Positions 1-8,455 of a stretch of 32,878 nucleotides of DNA are shown piece after piece. Location of the stretch: NCBI GenBank assembly GCA_020346185.1, contig CP070775.1, positions 1,324,897 through 1,357,774 on the forward strand. Direction: 5' to 3'. Position numbers and translations under genes: made by a program. This stretch comes from Betaproteobacteria bacterium (GTDB taxonomy: Bacteria; Pseudomonadota; Gammaproteobacteria; Burkholderiales; Eutrophovitaceae). A model generated the notes under the pieces. It saw only the letters and a program-made list of their open reading frames with translations. It searched no databases and had not been told where the DNA came from. The stretch's first letter is position 1; each line of letters opens with the position of its first letter.

Positions 1-1852
1 TGTCGACACCAAGCACAGCAGGATCACCCGTCACCCACTCGCCAACTTCCGGATCGGTGCGCATTTCCTCTTCGACTTCGCGAAGTACTCGCATTACATG
101 ATCCGGGTCTTCCTTCAGCGAAACCGGGATCCTGAGCAAGGCTCTGCCCCAGACGTAAGTGCGATTGGTGACGGCCTTGATTTCGCCGTTGGGAATGAAG
201 TGCACCCGCCCTTCGAAATCGCGCAGCACCGTGGTGCGCATGTTTACCTTCTCAACCGTTCCGGTTACAGAACCGATGGTAATCAGGTCGCCGAGTTCAT
301 ATTGGTCCTCCAGCACGATCATGATGCCGGTGAAATAGTCTCGCATCAGATTCTGCGCTCCAAAGGCAAATGCGACACCAAGAATCGCCGCGCCACCCAG
401 CACCGTCTTGATGTCGACCCCTGCTTCCTGAAACGCCAGTAGCCCGGCGCCAATGATGATCACGACACTTGCCGCGCTCTGGAAACTCAGTGCCAGGGTA
501 TCTGCCCGGTTGGTCCCGCGTCTGGGTTCAGTGCCGGCTTTTGACACCAGAGCGCGCGCAATCCTGCGGCTGGAAATGCGGACCAGCAAGAGCATAATCC
601 AGGCGGCGATGATGACAATCAGAATGCGCGGGCCACGCTCGATCAACCAACCCCATACGTTGCGCGGGTGCAGTGGACTTTGCAGCCAGACGCTTCGTTT
701 AAGGGCCGCCCCCGCTTCTTCCCGCTTCTCCTTGAGCTGTTGCGTGACTGCCAACTGTTCTGCGTTCAGGCTCTCACGTCGCTCGTAGAGCGACTCGAGG
801 TACTCGGTGCGCTGGTCGAGTTCTGCGCGGTTCTGGTCGACCATTTTGCCGATATTGTCGATCCGTTGCTTGACATCCCTCAGTTTGGCCTTGCCGGCGC
901 CTTGCTCGATGAGCGCGTCCATCTCGGAACGAGCTACATTCAGGGCGCGATCGAGGTTGTCGCGAGACGTCATGGCCGCATCGATCAGCGCTTGCTCCAT
1001 TTCGATCTGCTGTTCGAGCTGCCGCTTGCGCTCGACAAAGCTCACCAACTCCTGCTCGGCAAGCTGCGCTTCAGCCTCGAGTTTCTCGGCTTCTCGGCGT
1101 GCCTCGATCTGTTCGGCTGTCTCCGGTTGCGCGGTTGGTGGCTGTCGCGGTACTGCCGGTTGGCTCGGGATAGCGCCGGGCACGATGACCTGGGCCGGGG
1201 ACGGCGCGGTTGGGGACAGCGCGGCGGGGGCTGGCTGCGCAGCGGTGGCAGCGGGCGGCAGCGCTGCAGGGCTGAGCAGTGTGTCCAATGCCTGCTGATC
1301 GGTGGCAATCTTTTTCTCCAGCGCCTGAATCTGGCCCTTGAGCGTTTTTACCGAATTGAACCGTACCTCCAACTCGGATTTGCCGAGTGCGATCTGTTCC
1401 TCGAAGGCTTGTATCTGCGAGGCGAGTGCGGCCGCCTCGTCAGAAGCTTCGGCGCCACCCATCTCCTCGAGTCGTGCTTTCATCTCCTCGAGTTCGACCG
1501 CCGCTTGCTCGATGTTGGTACCTAGCTCATCGAAGAACGCCTCTTGCTCGGCCAGCTGTTTCTTCGTCTCGGCGAGCTTGTTCTGGTCCAGTTCGATGAT
1601 CTGCTCCAGACGCTTGAGCCGTTGTGCTTCGGTGATCGGCTCCTGTTCTTTCTTCTGCCGGTCTGTTTCTTTTGGGGTGAGGTCCTTTTTGTTTACTTCT
1701 CCGCCTTGCTGTGCGGCTGTTTCTGCTTTTTGGCCAGCCGATTCGCTTGGTTGCTGGGCAGCCAAGTCGTGTGAGGGCCAGCACTGGATCAGTCCCAGCA
1801 GCAGGATGCCGGCCAGAAGTTGAGAGTGGCTGAGAGCGGTAAATCTCACCAT
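1..1852 (-). CDS. MscS-family mechanosensitive channel with long coiled-coil N-terminus (C-terminus outside window)
   Basis: Partial gene read on the minus strand; 617 codons are visible and the frame is open to the window edge. It begins with a signal peptide (charged start, hydrophobic core LLAGILLLGLI, likely cut after DLAA). Residues about 70-380 are rich in E, K, Q and L and predicted coiled coil, interrupted by a Pro/Ala-rich linker near residues 195-243. Membrane helices follow at about 406-426 and 455-475, then the pore helix and beta domain of the MscS family (GGAAILGVAFAFGAQNL near 485-503, then DYFTGIMIVLEDQYELGD). This is the MscK/YbdG-like layout, so a tension-gated inner-membrane channel with an exported stalk is likely. 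The ATG at 1852 is chosen because it gives the signal peptide; its ribosome site is weak. The ion selectivity and the stalk's role are not readable from sequence. Confidence 0.88.
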   Translation of the reverse strand, partial: MVRFTALSHSQLLAGILLLGLIQCWPSHDLAAQQPSESAGQKAETAAQQGGEVNKKDLTPKETDRQKKEQEPITEAQRLKRLEQIIELDQNKLAETKKQLAEQEAFFDELGTNIEQAAVELEEMKARLEEMGGAEASDEAAALASQIQAFEEQIALGKSELEVRFNSVKTLKGQIQALEKKIATDQQALDTLLSPAALPPAATAAQPAPAALSPTAPSPAQVIVPGAIPSQPAVPRQPPTAQPETAEQIEARREAEKLEAEAQLAEQELVSFVERKRQLEQQIEMEQALIDAAMTSRDNLDRALNVARSEMDALIEQGAGKAKLRDVKQRIDNIGKMVDQNRAELDQRTEYLESLYERRESLNAEQLAVTQQLKEKREEAGAALKRSVWLQSPLHPRNVWGWLIERGPRILIVIIAAWIMLLLVRISSRRIARALVSKAGTEPRRGTNRADTLALSFQSAASVVIIIGAGLLAFQEAGVDIKTVLGGAAILGVAFAFGAQNLMRDYFTGIMIVLEDQYELGDLITIGSVTGTVEKVNMRTTVLRDFEGRVHFIPNGEIKAVTNRTYVWGRALLRIPVSLKEDPDHVMRVLREVEEEMRTDPEVGEWVTGDPAVLGVD

Positions 1853-2235
1853 TGATGTCAAGTCCGCATCGGAAAATGAGCAGTGGATCAACGCCAAATC
1901 GTCGAGCCACCGCCCGAAAAGCCTGCATTGTAGGCGATTCGCAATGTGCCGGCGCTGAATATCGCCGGGCTCAAGCCGGTTGCGGGCCTGCCCCCTCGTC
2001 GATACCCTCACAACCCGGGCAACGTCGTCGGACACGCTGATGAAACCAGGGTCACCCCGACGTGTGGACGGCTCTAGCGCGATTCTTGCGTACCGACGTC
2101 ATAAGTGAAGTGCCGGCAGCTCGTGAGCCGGCAGCCTGAATTGGATTTTCTTCGAGGTGGTCTTGTTACAGGAAAAATGCCATTCACATCAGGCTCGATT
2201 ATGGCACCATGAAGCGCATTCGCAGCGGAGGTGAG
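1853..2235. other. Intergenic region between divergent genes
   Basis: No convincing gene. It must contain the promoters of the channel gene (leftward) and of the small gene at 2236 (rightward), but I see no clear -35/-10 pair. The only structure is a palindrome at 2111-2133: arms TGCCGGC and GCCGGCA around a 9-base loop. It has no T-run and is not called a terminator. Confidence 0.5.
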
Positions 2236-2508
2236 ATGACCAAGGATATGCAGGAAGAAGAAGTCTCGATGCTTCGCACCGAGATAGAGATGCTCATGGG
2301 TGAACGCGATGGGTTGTTACGCACGGTGGGAGCAGCTGCCGTGTTCGTTGCCCACATGGACAGTTCGGTGCTGCCTGAGGAGACTTACGTGTCGGCGGAC
2401 GTTTTGGCGCACGCGCTGAATGCGCTGCCGGAGGAAACGCTACGCGACGCCTTAGAAAAAATTCGCCCGGAGGTTGATCCGGCCTCGGGCGAGTCTGCAG
2501 ACCAATGA
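2236..2508 (+). CDS. Small hypothetical protein, 90 residues
   Basis: Function not recognised. The ATG at 2236 is preferred over the in-frame ATG at 2209 because GGAGG lies at 2227-2231, four bases upstream, while 2209 has no ribosome site. The protein is acidic. It has a helical, probably coiled-coil N-terminal stretch (EEEVSMLRTEIEMLMGERD), then a small hydrophobic patch (VGAAAVFVAHM) and a second helical part ending in a polar tail. There are no cysteines and no signal peptide, so it is probably a small cytoplasmic protein. It sits 33 bases upstream of the patatin-like lipase gene in the same direction, and the two are probably co-transcribed. Confidence 0.6.
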   Translation: MTKDMQEEEVSMLRTEIEMLMGERDGLLRTVGAAAVFVAHMDSSVLPEETYVSADVLAHALNALPEETLRDALEKIRPEVDPASGESADQ

Positions 2509-2541
2509 AGGGATGATGACAGCGGACCCACCAGACCCCTA

Positions 2542-3711
2542 ATGATTTTGAGCCCGGCTCCCCATTGGGACACCGCTTTGGTGCTGACCGGAGGCGGAGC
2601 CCGCGCCGCCTATCAGGTCGGCGTGCTGCGCGCACTTGCGCACATTCTCCCGCATGGAATTTCCAACCCTTTCCCTATTGTTTGCGGTACCTCCGCCGGC
2701 GCGATCAACGCGGCCGCTGTCGCGGCGGGTGCCGCCGACTTTCATCGCGCGGTACGCCGTCTGCAGTTGGTATGGCGCAACTTTCGAGCGCAACAGGTGT
2801 ATCGTTCAGATCCGATCGGCATCGCAGCCACCGGTGCCCGCTGGCTGCTCGAGCCGGCGCTAAGAGGTCTTGGTCGCAAGGCGCCGGTGGCGTTACTCGA
2901 TAACACGCCGTTAACGAAATTGCTCGAAGAACGGCTTGACCTGCACGAGATCGGGCACGTCATCAGCTCAAAAGTGCTGCGCGCGATTGCGATCTCTGCA
3001 TCCTCCTACAGCACCGGTGAGTCGATCAGTTTTTACCAGGGTAACGAGGTGCTGTCAGGTTGGCGGCGTGCGCGGCGAGTCGGTTTGCGCGTGGAAATCG
3101 GCATTGAGCACTTGCTCGCTTCCAGTGCGCTACCCTTTATTTTTCCGCCGATCCGTATCCGCCGAGAGTATTTTGGCGACGGTTCCATGCGCCAGATGGC
3201 ACCCCTCAGTCCGGCGTTGCATCTTGGTGCGAAACGGGTATTTGTTATTAGTGTCGGCCGTGGCGTCACGGGAGCACAGGAACGCGTGCGTACCAATTCA
3301 TATCCCTCTCTGGCGCAAATTGCCGGGCACGCGATGAATAGCATTTTCCTGGATGGTCTTGAAATCGACATCGAACGGTTGGAGCGGATTAACCGAACTC
3401 TGCGATTGATGCCGCAGGAAAGCCGTGACCCAGATCTGTTTCAACTGCGTGAAGTCGAGGTATTGGTGATGCGGCCGTCGCAGGATCTCGGCGCGTTGGC
3501 GGTGCAATATGCGCGAGAACTGCCGATCGCCGTGCGCACACTGATGTCAATTATAGGCGGCATGCGCCGCGGCGGTGGAACCTTGTTGAGCTATCTGCTG
3601 TTTGAGTCAGGCTACTGTCGTGCGCTGATCGAGGTGGGCTACAAGGACACCATGGCACGACGAGAGGAGGTCAGCAAATTCTTCGACGTCAAGCAGCGCG
3701 GTACAGGCTAA
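2542..3711 (+). CDS. Patatin-like phospholipase
   Basis: A 389-residue serine lipid acyl hydrolase of the patatin/RssA class. The oxyanion loop GGGARAAYQ is at residues 17-25, the nucleophile motif GTSAG is at 49-53 (Ser51), and the catalytic aspartate is in FGDGS (Asp213), so the Ser-Asp dyad is complete. No signal peptide or membrane segment is obvious, which suggests a cytoplasmic or peripheral enzyme cleaving acyl chains from phospholipids. The C-terminal 130 residues, after the patatin domain, are of unclear role. The ATG is the only start in frame after the previous gene's stop, and no strong ribosome site is seen. A nine-codon frame at 2513-2542 ends in TAATG, with its stop overlapping this ATG, so translational coupling is possible. 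The physiological substrate is unknown. Confidence 0.9.
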   Translation: MILSPAPHWDTALVLTGGGARAAYQVGVLRALAHILPHGISNPFPIVCGTSAGAINAAAVAAGAADFHRAVRRLQLVWRNFRAQQVYRSDPIGIAATGARWLLEPALRGLGRKAPVALLDNTPLTKLLEERLDLHEIGHVISSKVLRAIAISASSYSTGESISFYQGNEVLSGWRRARRVGLRVEIGIEHLLASSALPFIFPPIRIRREYFGDGSMRQMAPLSPALHLGAKRVFVISVGRGVTGAQERVRTNSYPSLAQIAGHAMNSIFLDGLEIDIERLERINRTLRLMPQESRDPDLFQLREVEVLVMRPSQDLGALAVQYARELPIAVRTLMSIIGGMRRGGGTLLSYLLFESGYCRALIEVGYKDTMARREEVSKFFDVKQRGTG

Positions 3712-3735
3712 TGATCACTGAGGAAACGCTCTGTC

Positions 3736-4308
3736 TTGCTCGTAAGCGGATTCGTGAGTCTTGTCACAGTTGTGATCGTGCCGTTGTTTGTTGATATTGA
3801 GAGTGTGTTGGAAGTCGGCAGCAGCACCGGGCAACAAGCTGTGTGCAGCGGCGTGCGCGTGGCGCATCTGGTTTGGCAGCCGTCGTGCCTGGTACGAAAC
3901 CACCACGAGATTCGTCAGTGGTGCGACGAAGCCGCATTATTCAACGCGCCAAATCCTGTTAGTCTCGACCACGACGCGCTCTGGCCGGTATAGCGCTTCG
4001 ACGCCATTGTCATCGGCAACGCGTTGCACATCGCGGCGTGATTGGACGAGCAAAGTATGTTTGCCGGTGCTTCGCGCCAGCTCGCTCAAGCTAGCCTGTT
4101 TTTCTCGCCTGGTCCTCTCCGCTACGAGGCGAGGCTCACGGCCGTATCGAAAGCCCGCTTCGATGCGCCGCTAGGATCGCACAATCCGCCGCAGCAGTAT
4201 CCGTTACTTTAGCGAGGCGCCTGCGCTCGCGCAGACCAGCTCGTGGGCGATCTCAGCGCCTCATGCAATGCGGGCGACCAACTGCTTGCCGGTATTCAGC
4301 AAGAAAGG
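3736..4308 (+). pseudogene. Decayed DUF938-type methyltransferase-like gene
   Basis: One frame shows the order of motifs I know from DUF938 proteins (SAM-methyltransferase fold): VLEVGSSTGQQAV (motif I), LVWQPS, then after the stop at 3991-3993 FDAIVIGNALHIA, after the stop at 4039-4041 MFAGASRQLAQA, GPLRYE and ARFDAPLGSHNP, and after the stop at 4210-4212 NAGDQLLAG, which matches the usual family ending (PANNQLL). Family members run to roughly 200 residues, which fits the span. Three stops in one otherwise readable frame, a degraded glycine motif (GSSTG for GSGTG) and no readable N-terminus point to a gene that died by point mutation. Assignment rests on recalled family motifs, not a search. 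Confidence 0.75.
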
Positions 4309-4403
4309 CCACCTCTTTTGTCAGGCGTTTTTCAAGGGGGCGTATACTTCCCCAACTGTCGGCGCGGTATCCTCGTGGCTGTTTTGGGATTGATCGGTGC
4401 CCG

Positions 4404-4431
4404 TTGGCAGCGATCTTGAATTTTCGATAAT
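4404..4431 (+). promoter_or_regulatory. Candidate sigma70 promoter of the cstA cluster
   Basis: TTGGCA at 4404-4409 and GATAAT at 4426-4431 are separated by 16 bases, about 44 bases upstream of the cstA ATG. A GAGGAGG ribosome site follows just before the start. Assigned by eye only. Confidence 0.4.
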
Positions 4432-4474
4432 CATGTTGCGGCGTAGCAAATGACTTTATAACGAGGAGGTCGGT

Positions 4475-6214
4475 ATGAACGGAATTTGGCTGGCCGTTTT
4501 CGGTCTGGCTGTATTTTTTCTGGGATTTCGTTTCTATTCGAAATACCTTGCTGAACGCGTCTATCGGCTCGATCCGAATTACGTTACGCCGGCGCATCAG
4601 TTCAATGACGGAGTCGACTTCGTTCCCACCCAGAAGTGGGTGCTGTGGGGACATCACTTCACGTCAGTCGCCGGCGCCGCGCCGATTGTGGGTCCTGCCA
4701 TTGCGCTGTACTGGGGCTGGTTGCCGGCGCTGTTGTGGGTTGTCTTCGGCACCGCGTTTGCGGCTGGTGTGCATGATTTCGGCGCCTTGGTGCTGTCGGC
4801 ACGCAACAAAGGTCAGTCGATCGGCACGCTGTGCAACAGGCTCATCGGCAAACACGCCAAGATTCTCTTTTTGTTCATCATTCTGATTCTGCTGTTGATG
4901 GTCAACGCAGTTTTCGCATGGGTCATCGCCAACCTGTTTATCAAGGAGCCGGGGTCGGTGCTGTCGATCTTCATTCAGATCCCATTGGCAATCTGGGTCG
5001 GCTACGCGGTCCTGAAAAAGAAAGGCCGCATGCTGGTGCCGGCATTGGTTGCGCTGGCCGTCATGTATGGAGCAGCCGTTATCGCCACCCGTGTGGAGTT
5101 TCTGCAGATCGATGTGGTGCGTTACCTGGGTGGCGCGGACGCGACCGTTATGGGAATGGATGCCGTTTCGATGGCTTTTCTGATCTGGATTGCGGTGCTG
5201 CTGATCTATGTCTATTTCGCCAGCACGCTACCGGTGTGGGTGCTGTTGCAGCCGCGTGACTACATCAATGCACAACAGCTCGTCGTTGGCCTGCTGATGT
5301 TGTACGGTGGTTTGCTCATACTCAACCCTCAGCTCACCGCGCCGGCCTATAACAGCGAGGCAACGACGTCCTGGTTCCCGTTGCTGTTTATTACCATCGC
5401 CTGTGGGGCTATCTCCGGTTTCCACGGGCTGGTTGCATCGGGTACATCCTCGAAGCAACTCAACAAGGAGACCGATGCACGGGTGGTCGGCTATCTCGGT
5501 GCCGTTGGCGAGGGATCGCTGGCGTTGATCGTGATCGTTGCCGTCGCCACATTCTTCAGCAATCAAGGCGAATTTCTAAGCACCTACAGCAGCTTCACCG
5601 AGGCCGGCAAGCGCGGTGTCGGTGCGTTTGTCGGTGGTGCCGGTCAATTGGCGACCGGGCTGGGTATACCGGCAGACATTGCACGTACCATAGTTGCGGT
5701 GATCATCATCAGCTTCGCTGCGACGACGCTTGATACGGCGCTGCGCTTGCTGCGCTACATCATTGCCGAACTGGGCACCGAATACAAAGTTCAATGGATT
5801 ACCAGCCGCCATGTGGCATCCGGTGTCGGCGTCGCGCTTGTCGCCGCGCTGGTCCTGCTCCCCGACGGCGGCCGTGGCCTCGGTTCCGGAGGCTATCTGC
5901 TGTGGCCGTTGTTCGGCACCGCCAATCAGCTGCTTGCCGGTATAACGCTGATGCTGGTCTCCTTGTGGTTGTGGCGTCAGGCCCGCAATCCACTTCCGAC
6001 CATTGTTCCGATGATCTTCCTGCTGTTCATGACGATCTGGGCCATGACCAAGCAAGTCGTGTTCGACTGGTCAGGCCTGGGTCCGAATGACGCCAAGTGG
6101 CTGCTGTTTGTACTGGGAGCGGTGATACTCGGGTTTGCGTTGTGGATACTGTTGGAAGCGATCATGGTATTTCGCAACCCGAAGAAAATAGCAGCGTACG
6201 AATCGGAAGCCTGA
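4475..6214 (+). CDS. cstA: CstA-family carbon starvation / pyruvate-peptide transporter, short form
   Basis: A 579-residue polytopic inner-membrane protein. Family marks are the N-terminal FYSKYLAERVYRLD, the HHFTSVAGAAPIVGPAIA segment (residues about 65-82), the VHDFGALVLSARNKGQSIG loop, and many hydrophobic helices to the C-terminus. CstA proteins are reported to carry pyruvate and/or peptides on carbon limitation; E. coli CstA is about 700 residues, so this is the shorter subtype. A strong GAGGAGG ribosome site precedes the ATG. It is the first gene of a cluster with the small Cys-Cys protein (18-base gap) and the ArsA-type ATPase, implying one transcript. Substrate cannot be read from sequence. 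Confidence 0.92.
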   Translation: MNGIWLAVFGLAVFFLGFRFYSKYLAERVYRLDPNYVTPAHQFNDGVDFVPTQKWVLWGHHFTSVAGAAPIVGPAIALYWGWLPALLWVVFGTAFAAGVHDFGALVLSARNKGQSIGTLCNRLIGKHAKILFLFIILILLLMVNAVFAWVIANLFIKEPGSVLSIFIQIPLAIWVGYAVLKKKGRMLVPALVALAVMYGAAVIATRVEFLQIDVVRYLGGADATVMGMDAVSMAFLIWIAVLLIYVYFASTLPVWVLLQPRDYINAQQLVVGLLMLYGGLLILNPQLTAPAYNSEATTSWFPLLFITIACGAISGFHGLVASGTSSKQLNKETDARVVGYLGAVGEGSLALIVIVAVATFFSNQGEFLSTYSSFTEAGKRGVGAFVGGAGQLATGLGIPADIARTIVAVIIISFAATTLDTALRLLRYIIAELGTEYKVQWITSRHVASGVGVALVAALVLLPDGGRGLGSGGYLLWPLFGTANQLLAGITLMLVSLWLWRQARNPLPTIVPMIFLLFMTIWAMTKQVVFDWSGLGPNDAKWLLFVLGAVILGFALWILLEAIMVFRNPKKIAAYESEA

Positions 6215-6232
6215 TCGCGCTAGCGGGACACC

Positions 6233-6499
6233 ATGACCGATTCTAGCAACCCTGTGGCGCATTGGCTGGACCTGTACGACCAGACAATGCGCCTCGGTCA
6301 CGAAGCCGAGATCAAGCGTGAATTGCGCTCACAGGACGATCTGTTCATGTTCCTGTGTTTCTCGGAGATGATGGGTATTCCCAATCCGGTGGCTTACTAC
6401 ACGCTCGAACTGTACCCGATTCTGCTGGCCGAGTTTCACGAATGGCATCAGCGCATGGGAATGGATAGGTCGCCGCTGGATCATGTGCGATGTTGTTAG
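6233..6499 (+). CDS. Small CstA-linked protein ending in Cys-Cys (cory-CC-star-like)
   Basis: An 88-residue protein with no signal peptide. It has a polar helical N-terminus, a hydrophobic middle (DDLFMFLCFSEMMGIP), the stretch YYTLELYPILLAEFHEWH, and a tail that ends exactly in Arg-Cys-Cys at residues 86-88. I recall an NCBI family called cory-CC-star for short proteins ending this way, but could not check. It is placed 18 bases after cstA, and its last codons overlap the start of the ArsA-type ATPase gene by 10 bases, so the two are probably translationally coupled. A C-terminal thiol pair could bind metal, form a disulfide or be modified. The function is unknown; a link between transporter and ATPase is inference from gene order. 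Confidence 0.8.
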   Translation: MTDSSNPVAHWLDLYDQTMRLGHEAEIKRELRSQDDLFMFLCFSEMMGIPNPVAYYTLELYPILLAEFHEWHQRMGMDRSPLDHVRCC

Positions 6500-7479
6500 C
6501 ACAGCCGTCTTTCGCTGGTCTTGCGGCCAAACGAATTGTCTTCTTCGCTGGCAAAGGGGGCGTAGGCAAGACGACCAGCGCGGCTGCATTCGCTCTGGCG
6601 CGGGCATATTCCGGTGCTCGTGCGCTGCTCGTTTCCACCGACCCGGCGCACAACTTGGGCGATATTTTTGGTGTCGGCATCGGTGACAGCATCACGCCGA
6701 TTAGCGCTAACCTCGAAGCGATCGAGATCGAACAGGAAACCGAGACCCGTAAATACCTCGACCAAGTCAAGCGCAATCTGAGCAAGGCAGTTCAGACGAC
6801 GATGCTCGATGAGGTCATGCGGCAGATCGATCTGGTTGCGCATGCGCCGGGCACCGCCGAAGCTGCCATGTTCGATCGCATGGTGTCGATCATTCTCGAT
6901 GAGTCTCATCTTTTTGACGTGGTTGTTTTTGATACCGCACCGACCGGGCACACGATTCGGCTATTGAGTCTTCCGGAATTGATGGGGGTGTGGATCAAAG
7001 GGTTGTTGCAGCGACGGCAACGGCGCAACGAGGATTATTCGCAGCTTTTGGCGGACGGAGAGCCGATGGAGGACCCGATGTTCGAGGTGTTGAACCGGCG
7101 GCGCGAACGCGCGGCCCAGGTCAGCAACCTGTTGTTGAATTCGAAAGTGACCGGTTTTGTGTTCGTATTGGTGCCGGAGTATTTGCCGATTGCCGAAACA
7201 CGCAGGGGTATCGATCAATTGAGCCAGTACGACCTTCACGTCGAAACGCTTTTCGTCAACAAGTTATTGCCGGAATCGGTAAGTGATCCTTTCTTCCAGG
7301 GCCGGCTCGATCAGCAACAACAGTACCGTAAACAAATTGACGCGGATTTTCCGCGGCAGGCTAAGCTCGATCTGCCGCTGCTTAGTCATGACATTAATAC
7401 ACTGCAGTCGCTGGAGACGATTGCTCGTCACATCGAGCAAGCACTGGTGCTGCGGGAAAATGTGGTTTCAAGATCATGA
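6490..7479 (+). CDS. ArsA/Get3-family P-loop ATPase
   Basis: A 329-residue soluble ATPase of the SIMIBI class. It has the deviant Walker A GKGGVGKTT at residues 21-29, the switch I motif STDPAHNLGD (Asp51) and switch II FDTAPTGHTIRLLSLPE (from residue 147). It is a single-domain protein, unlike the two-domain arsenite pump ATPase of plasmids. No arsR, arsB or arsC is nearby and I see no clustered metal-binding cysteines, so an arsenic role is not supported. Get3-type relatives act as dimers that handle membrane proteins. The ATG lies inside the previous gene and reads MLLAQPSF. Co-location with a transporter and the Cys-Cys protein suggests an ATP-driven step in that transporter's assembly or activity, which is inference. 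Confidence 0.88.
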   Translation: MLLAQPSFAGLAAKRIVFFAGKGGVGKTTSAAAFALARAYSGARALLVSTDPAHNLGDIFGVGIGDSITPISANLEAIEIEQETETRKYLDQVKRNLSKAVQTTMLDEVMRQIDLVAHAPGTAEAAMFDRMVSIILDESHLFDVVVFDTAPTGHTIRLLSLPELMGVWIKGLLQRRQRRNEDYSQLLADGEPMEDPMFEVLNRRRERAAQVSNLLLNSKVTGFVFVLVPEYLPIAETRRGIDQLSQYDLHVETLFVNKLLPESVSDPFFQGRLDQQQQYRKQIDADFPRQAKLDLPLLSHDINTLQSLETIARHIEQALVLRENVVSRS

Positions 7480-7540
7480 GTTGGGATGATCGGTGTGGCA
7501 TAGAAGTCGATACACGTCAAGACATCAAGAGGGGGAGCGT

Positions 7541-8443
7541 GTGAAGGTATTTATCACCGGAGTGGCCGGTTTCATTGGTGGATCTGTCGCGGTGACTTTG
7601 ATCAAGGCGGGGCACGATGTCTCCGGCCTTGTGCGCAGTGAGGCCAGGGCGCGAGATATTGAGCCGTTCGGAATCGAGCCGGTCATTGGTGATCTGGGTG
7701 ACTTGGCGGTGCTGGCGCGAGCCGCGAACGGCGTCGACGCGGTGATCAACATCGCGAACTCGGACAATCGCGAAGTCGCAGATGTGTTCCTCAAATCCAT
7801 GCGGGGTACTGGCAAGACATACATTCAGTCGAGTGGTACCAGCATCGTTGCCGACCTTGCCGGCGGCGCACGTCCGGGCAAGATTTTCGATGAGGCCACT
7901 CCCGTTAACCCGCTTCCGCTGCGCGCGGGGCGGGTCGCGTTGAACGATGCGGTTCTGGCTGCTTCCAATGACGGTTTGCGCGCGGTGGTCATATGCCCGT
8001 CGCTGATCTACGGGGTCGGCCTTGGCGCATCAAAAGACAGCATGCAGGTGCCATGGATGATTGAGTTGGCAAAGAAACACGGTGTCGGGCGGCATATCGG
8101 TGCTGGCGAGAATATCTGGTCCAACGTTCACATTAATGATTTGGTGGATCTGTATCGGCGTGCACTGCAGGATGCGCCGGGAGGCGCATTCTATTACGCC
8201 GAGAATGGTGAGAACTCGATGCGTGAACTTGCGGAGGCAATCAGCCGTATGCTCGGTTATGGCGGCCGCACCGAGAGCATGAGCGTTGAGGATGCGGTTG
8301 CCGAGTGGGGTGAAGGGGGAGCGCGTTACACGATGGGATCGAACAGTCGCGTGCGCGCGGTTCGGGCGCGAGAAGAACTCGGGTGGTCGCCCTTGGCGCT
8401 GCCGCTGCTCGACGAAGTCGAGCATGGCTGTTACAGGTCGTAA
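7541..8443 (+). CDS. NAD(P)-binding epimerase/dehydratase-like protein (atypical SDR)
   Basis: A 300-residue extended SDR-type protein. The Rossmann motif GVAGFIGG is at the N-terminus and the family features CPSLIYGVG and NVHINDLVDLYRRAL follow, as in nucleotide-sugar epimerases. The usual YxxxK catalytic pair is not seen where expected; the region reads PLRAGRVALNDAVL, so the chemistry may differ or the protein may only bind cofactor. GTG at 7541 is chosen as start because AGGGGGAG precedes it closely; the upstream in-frame ATG (7493) would add 16 residues that do not fit the family. It lies 61 bases after the ATPase gene and may be part of that transcript. Substrate unknown. Confidence 0.82.
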   Translation: MKVFITGVAGFIGGSVAVTLIKAGHDVSGLVRSEARARDIEPFGIEPVIGDLGDLAVLARAANGVDAVINIANSDNREVADVFLKSMRGTGKTYIQSSGTSIVADLAGGARPGKIFDEATPVNPLPLRAGRVALNDAVLAASNDGLRAVVICPSLIYGVGLGASKDSMQVPWMIELAKKHGVGRHIGAGENIWSNVHINDLVDLYRRALQDAPGGAFYYAENGENSMRELAEAISRMLGYGGRTESMSVEDAVAEWGEGGARYTMGSNSRVRAVRAREELGWSPLALPLLDEVEHGCYRS

Positions 8444-8455
8444 TTGAAGCTGGAT

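Noticed and set aside
668-1525. Long plus-strand ORF across the first channel gene
   Set aside because: It overlaps the coiled-coil region of the minus-strand MscS gene, where repetitive Leu/Glu/Arg codons give open opposite frames; no domain seen.
2111-2133. Palindrome as a terminator of the upstream channel gene
   Set aside because: It lies upstream, not downstream, of the minus-strand channel gene and has no adjoining T-run.
4404-4421. Possible sigma54-type promoter before cstA (TGGCA followed by TTGAA)
   Set aside because: The invariant GC of the -12 element is missing (GA instead), and a better-spaced sigma70 candidate uses the same bases.
6490-7479. Arsenite-pump role for the ArsA-type ATPase
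   Set aside because: Single domain, no clustered cysteine metal site and no arsenic genes nearby.
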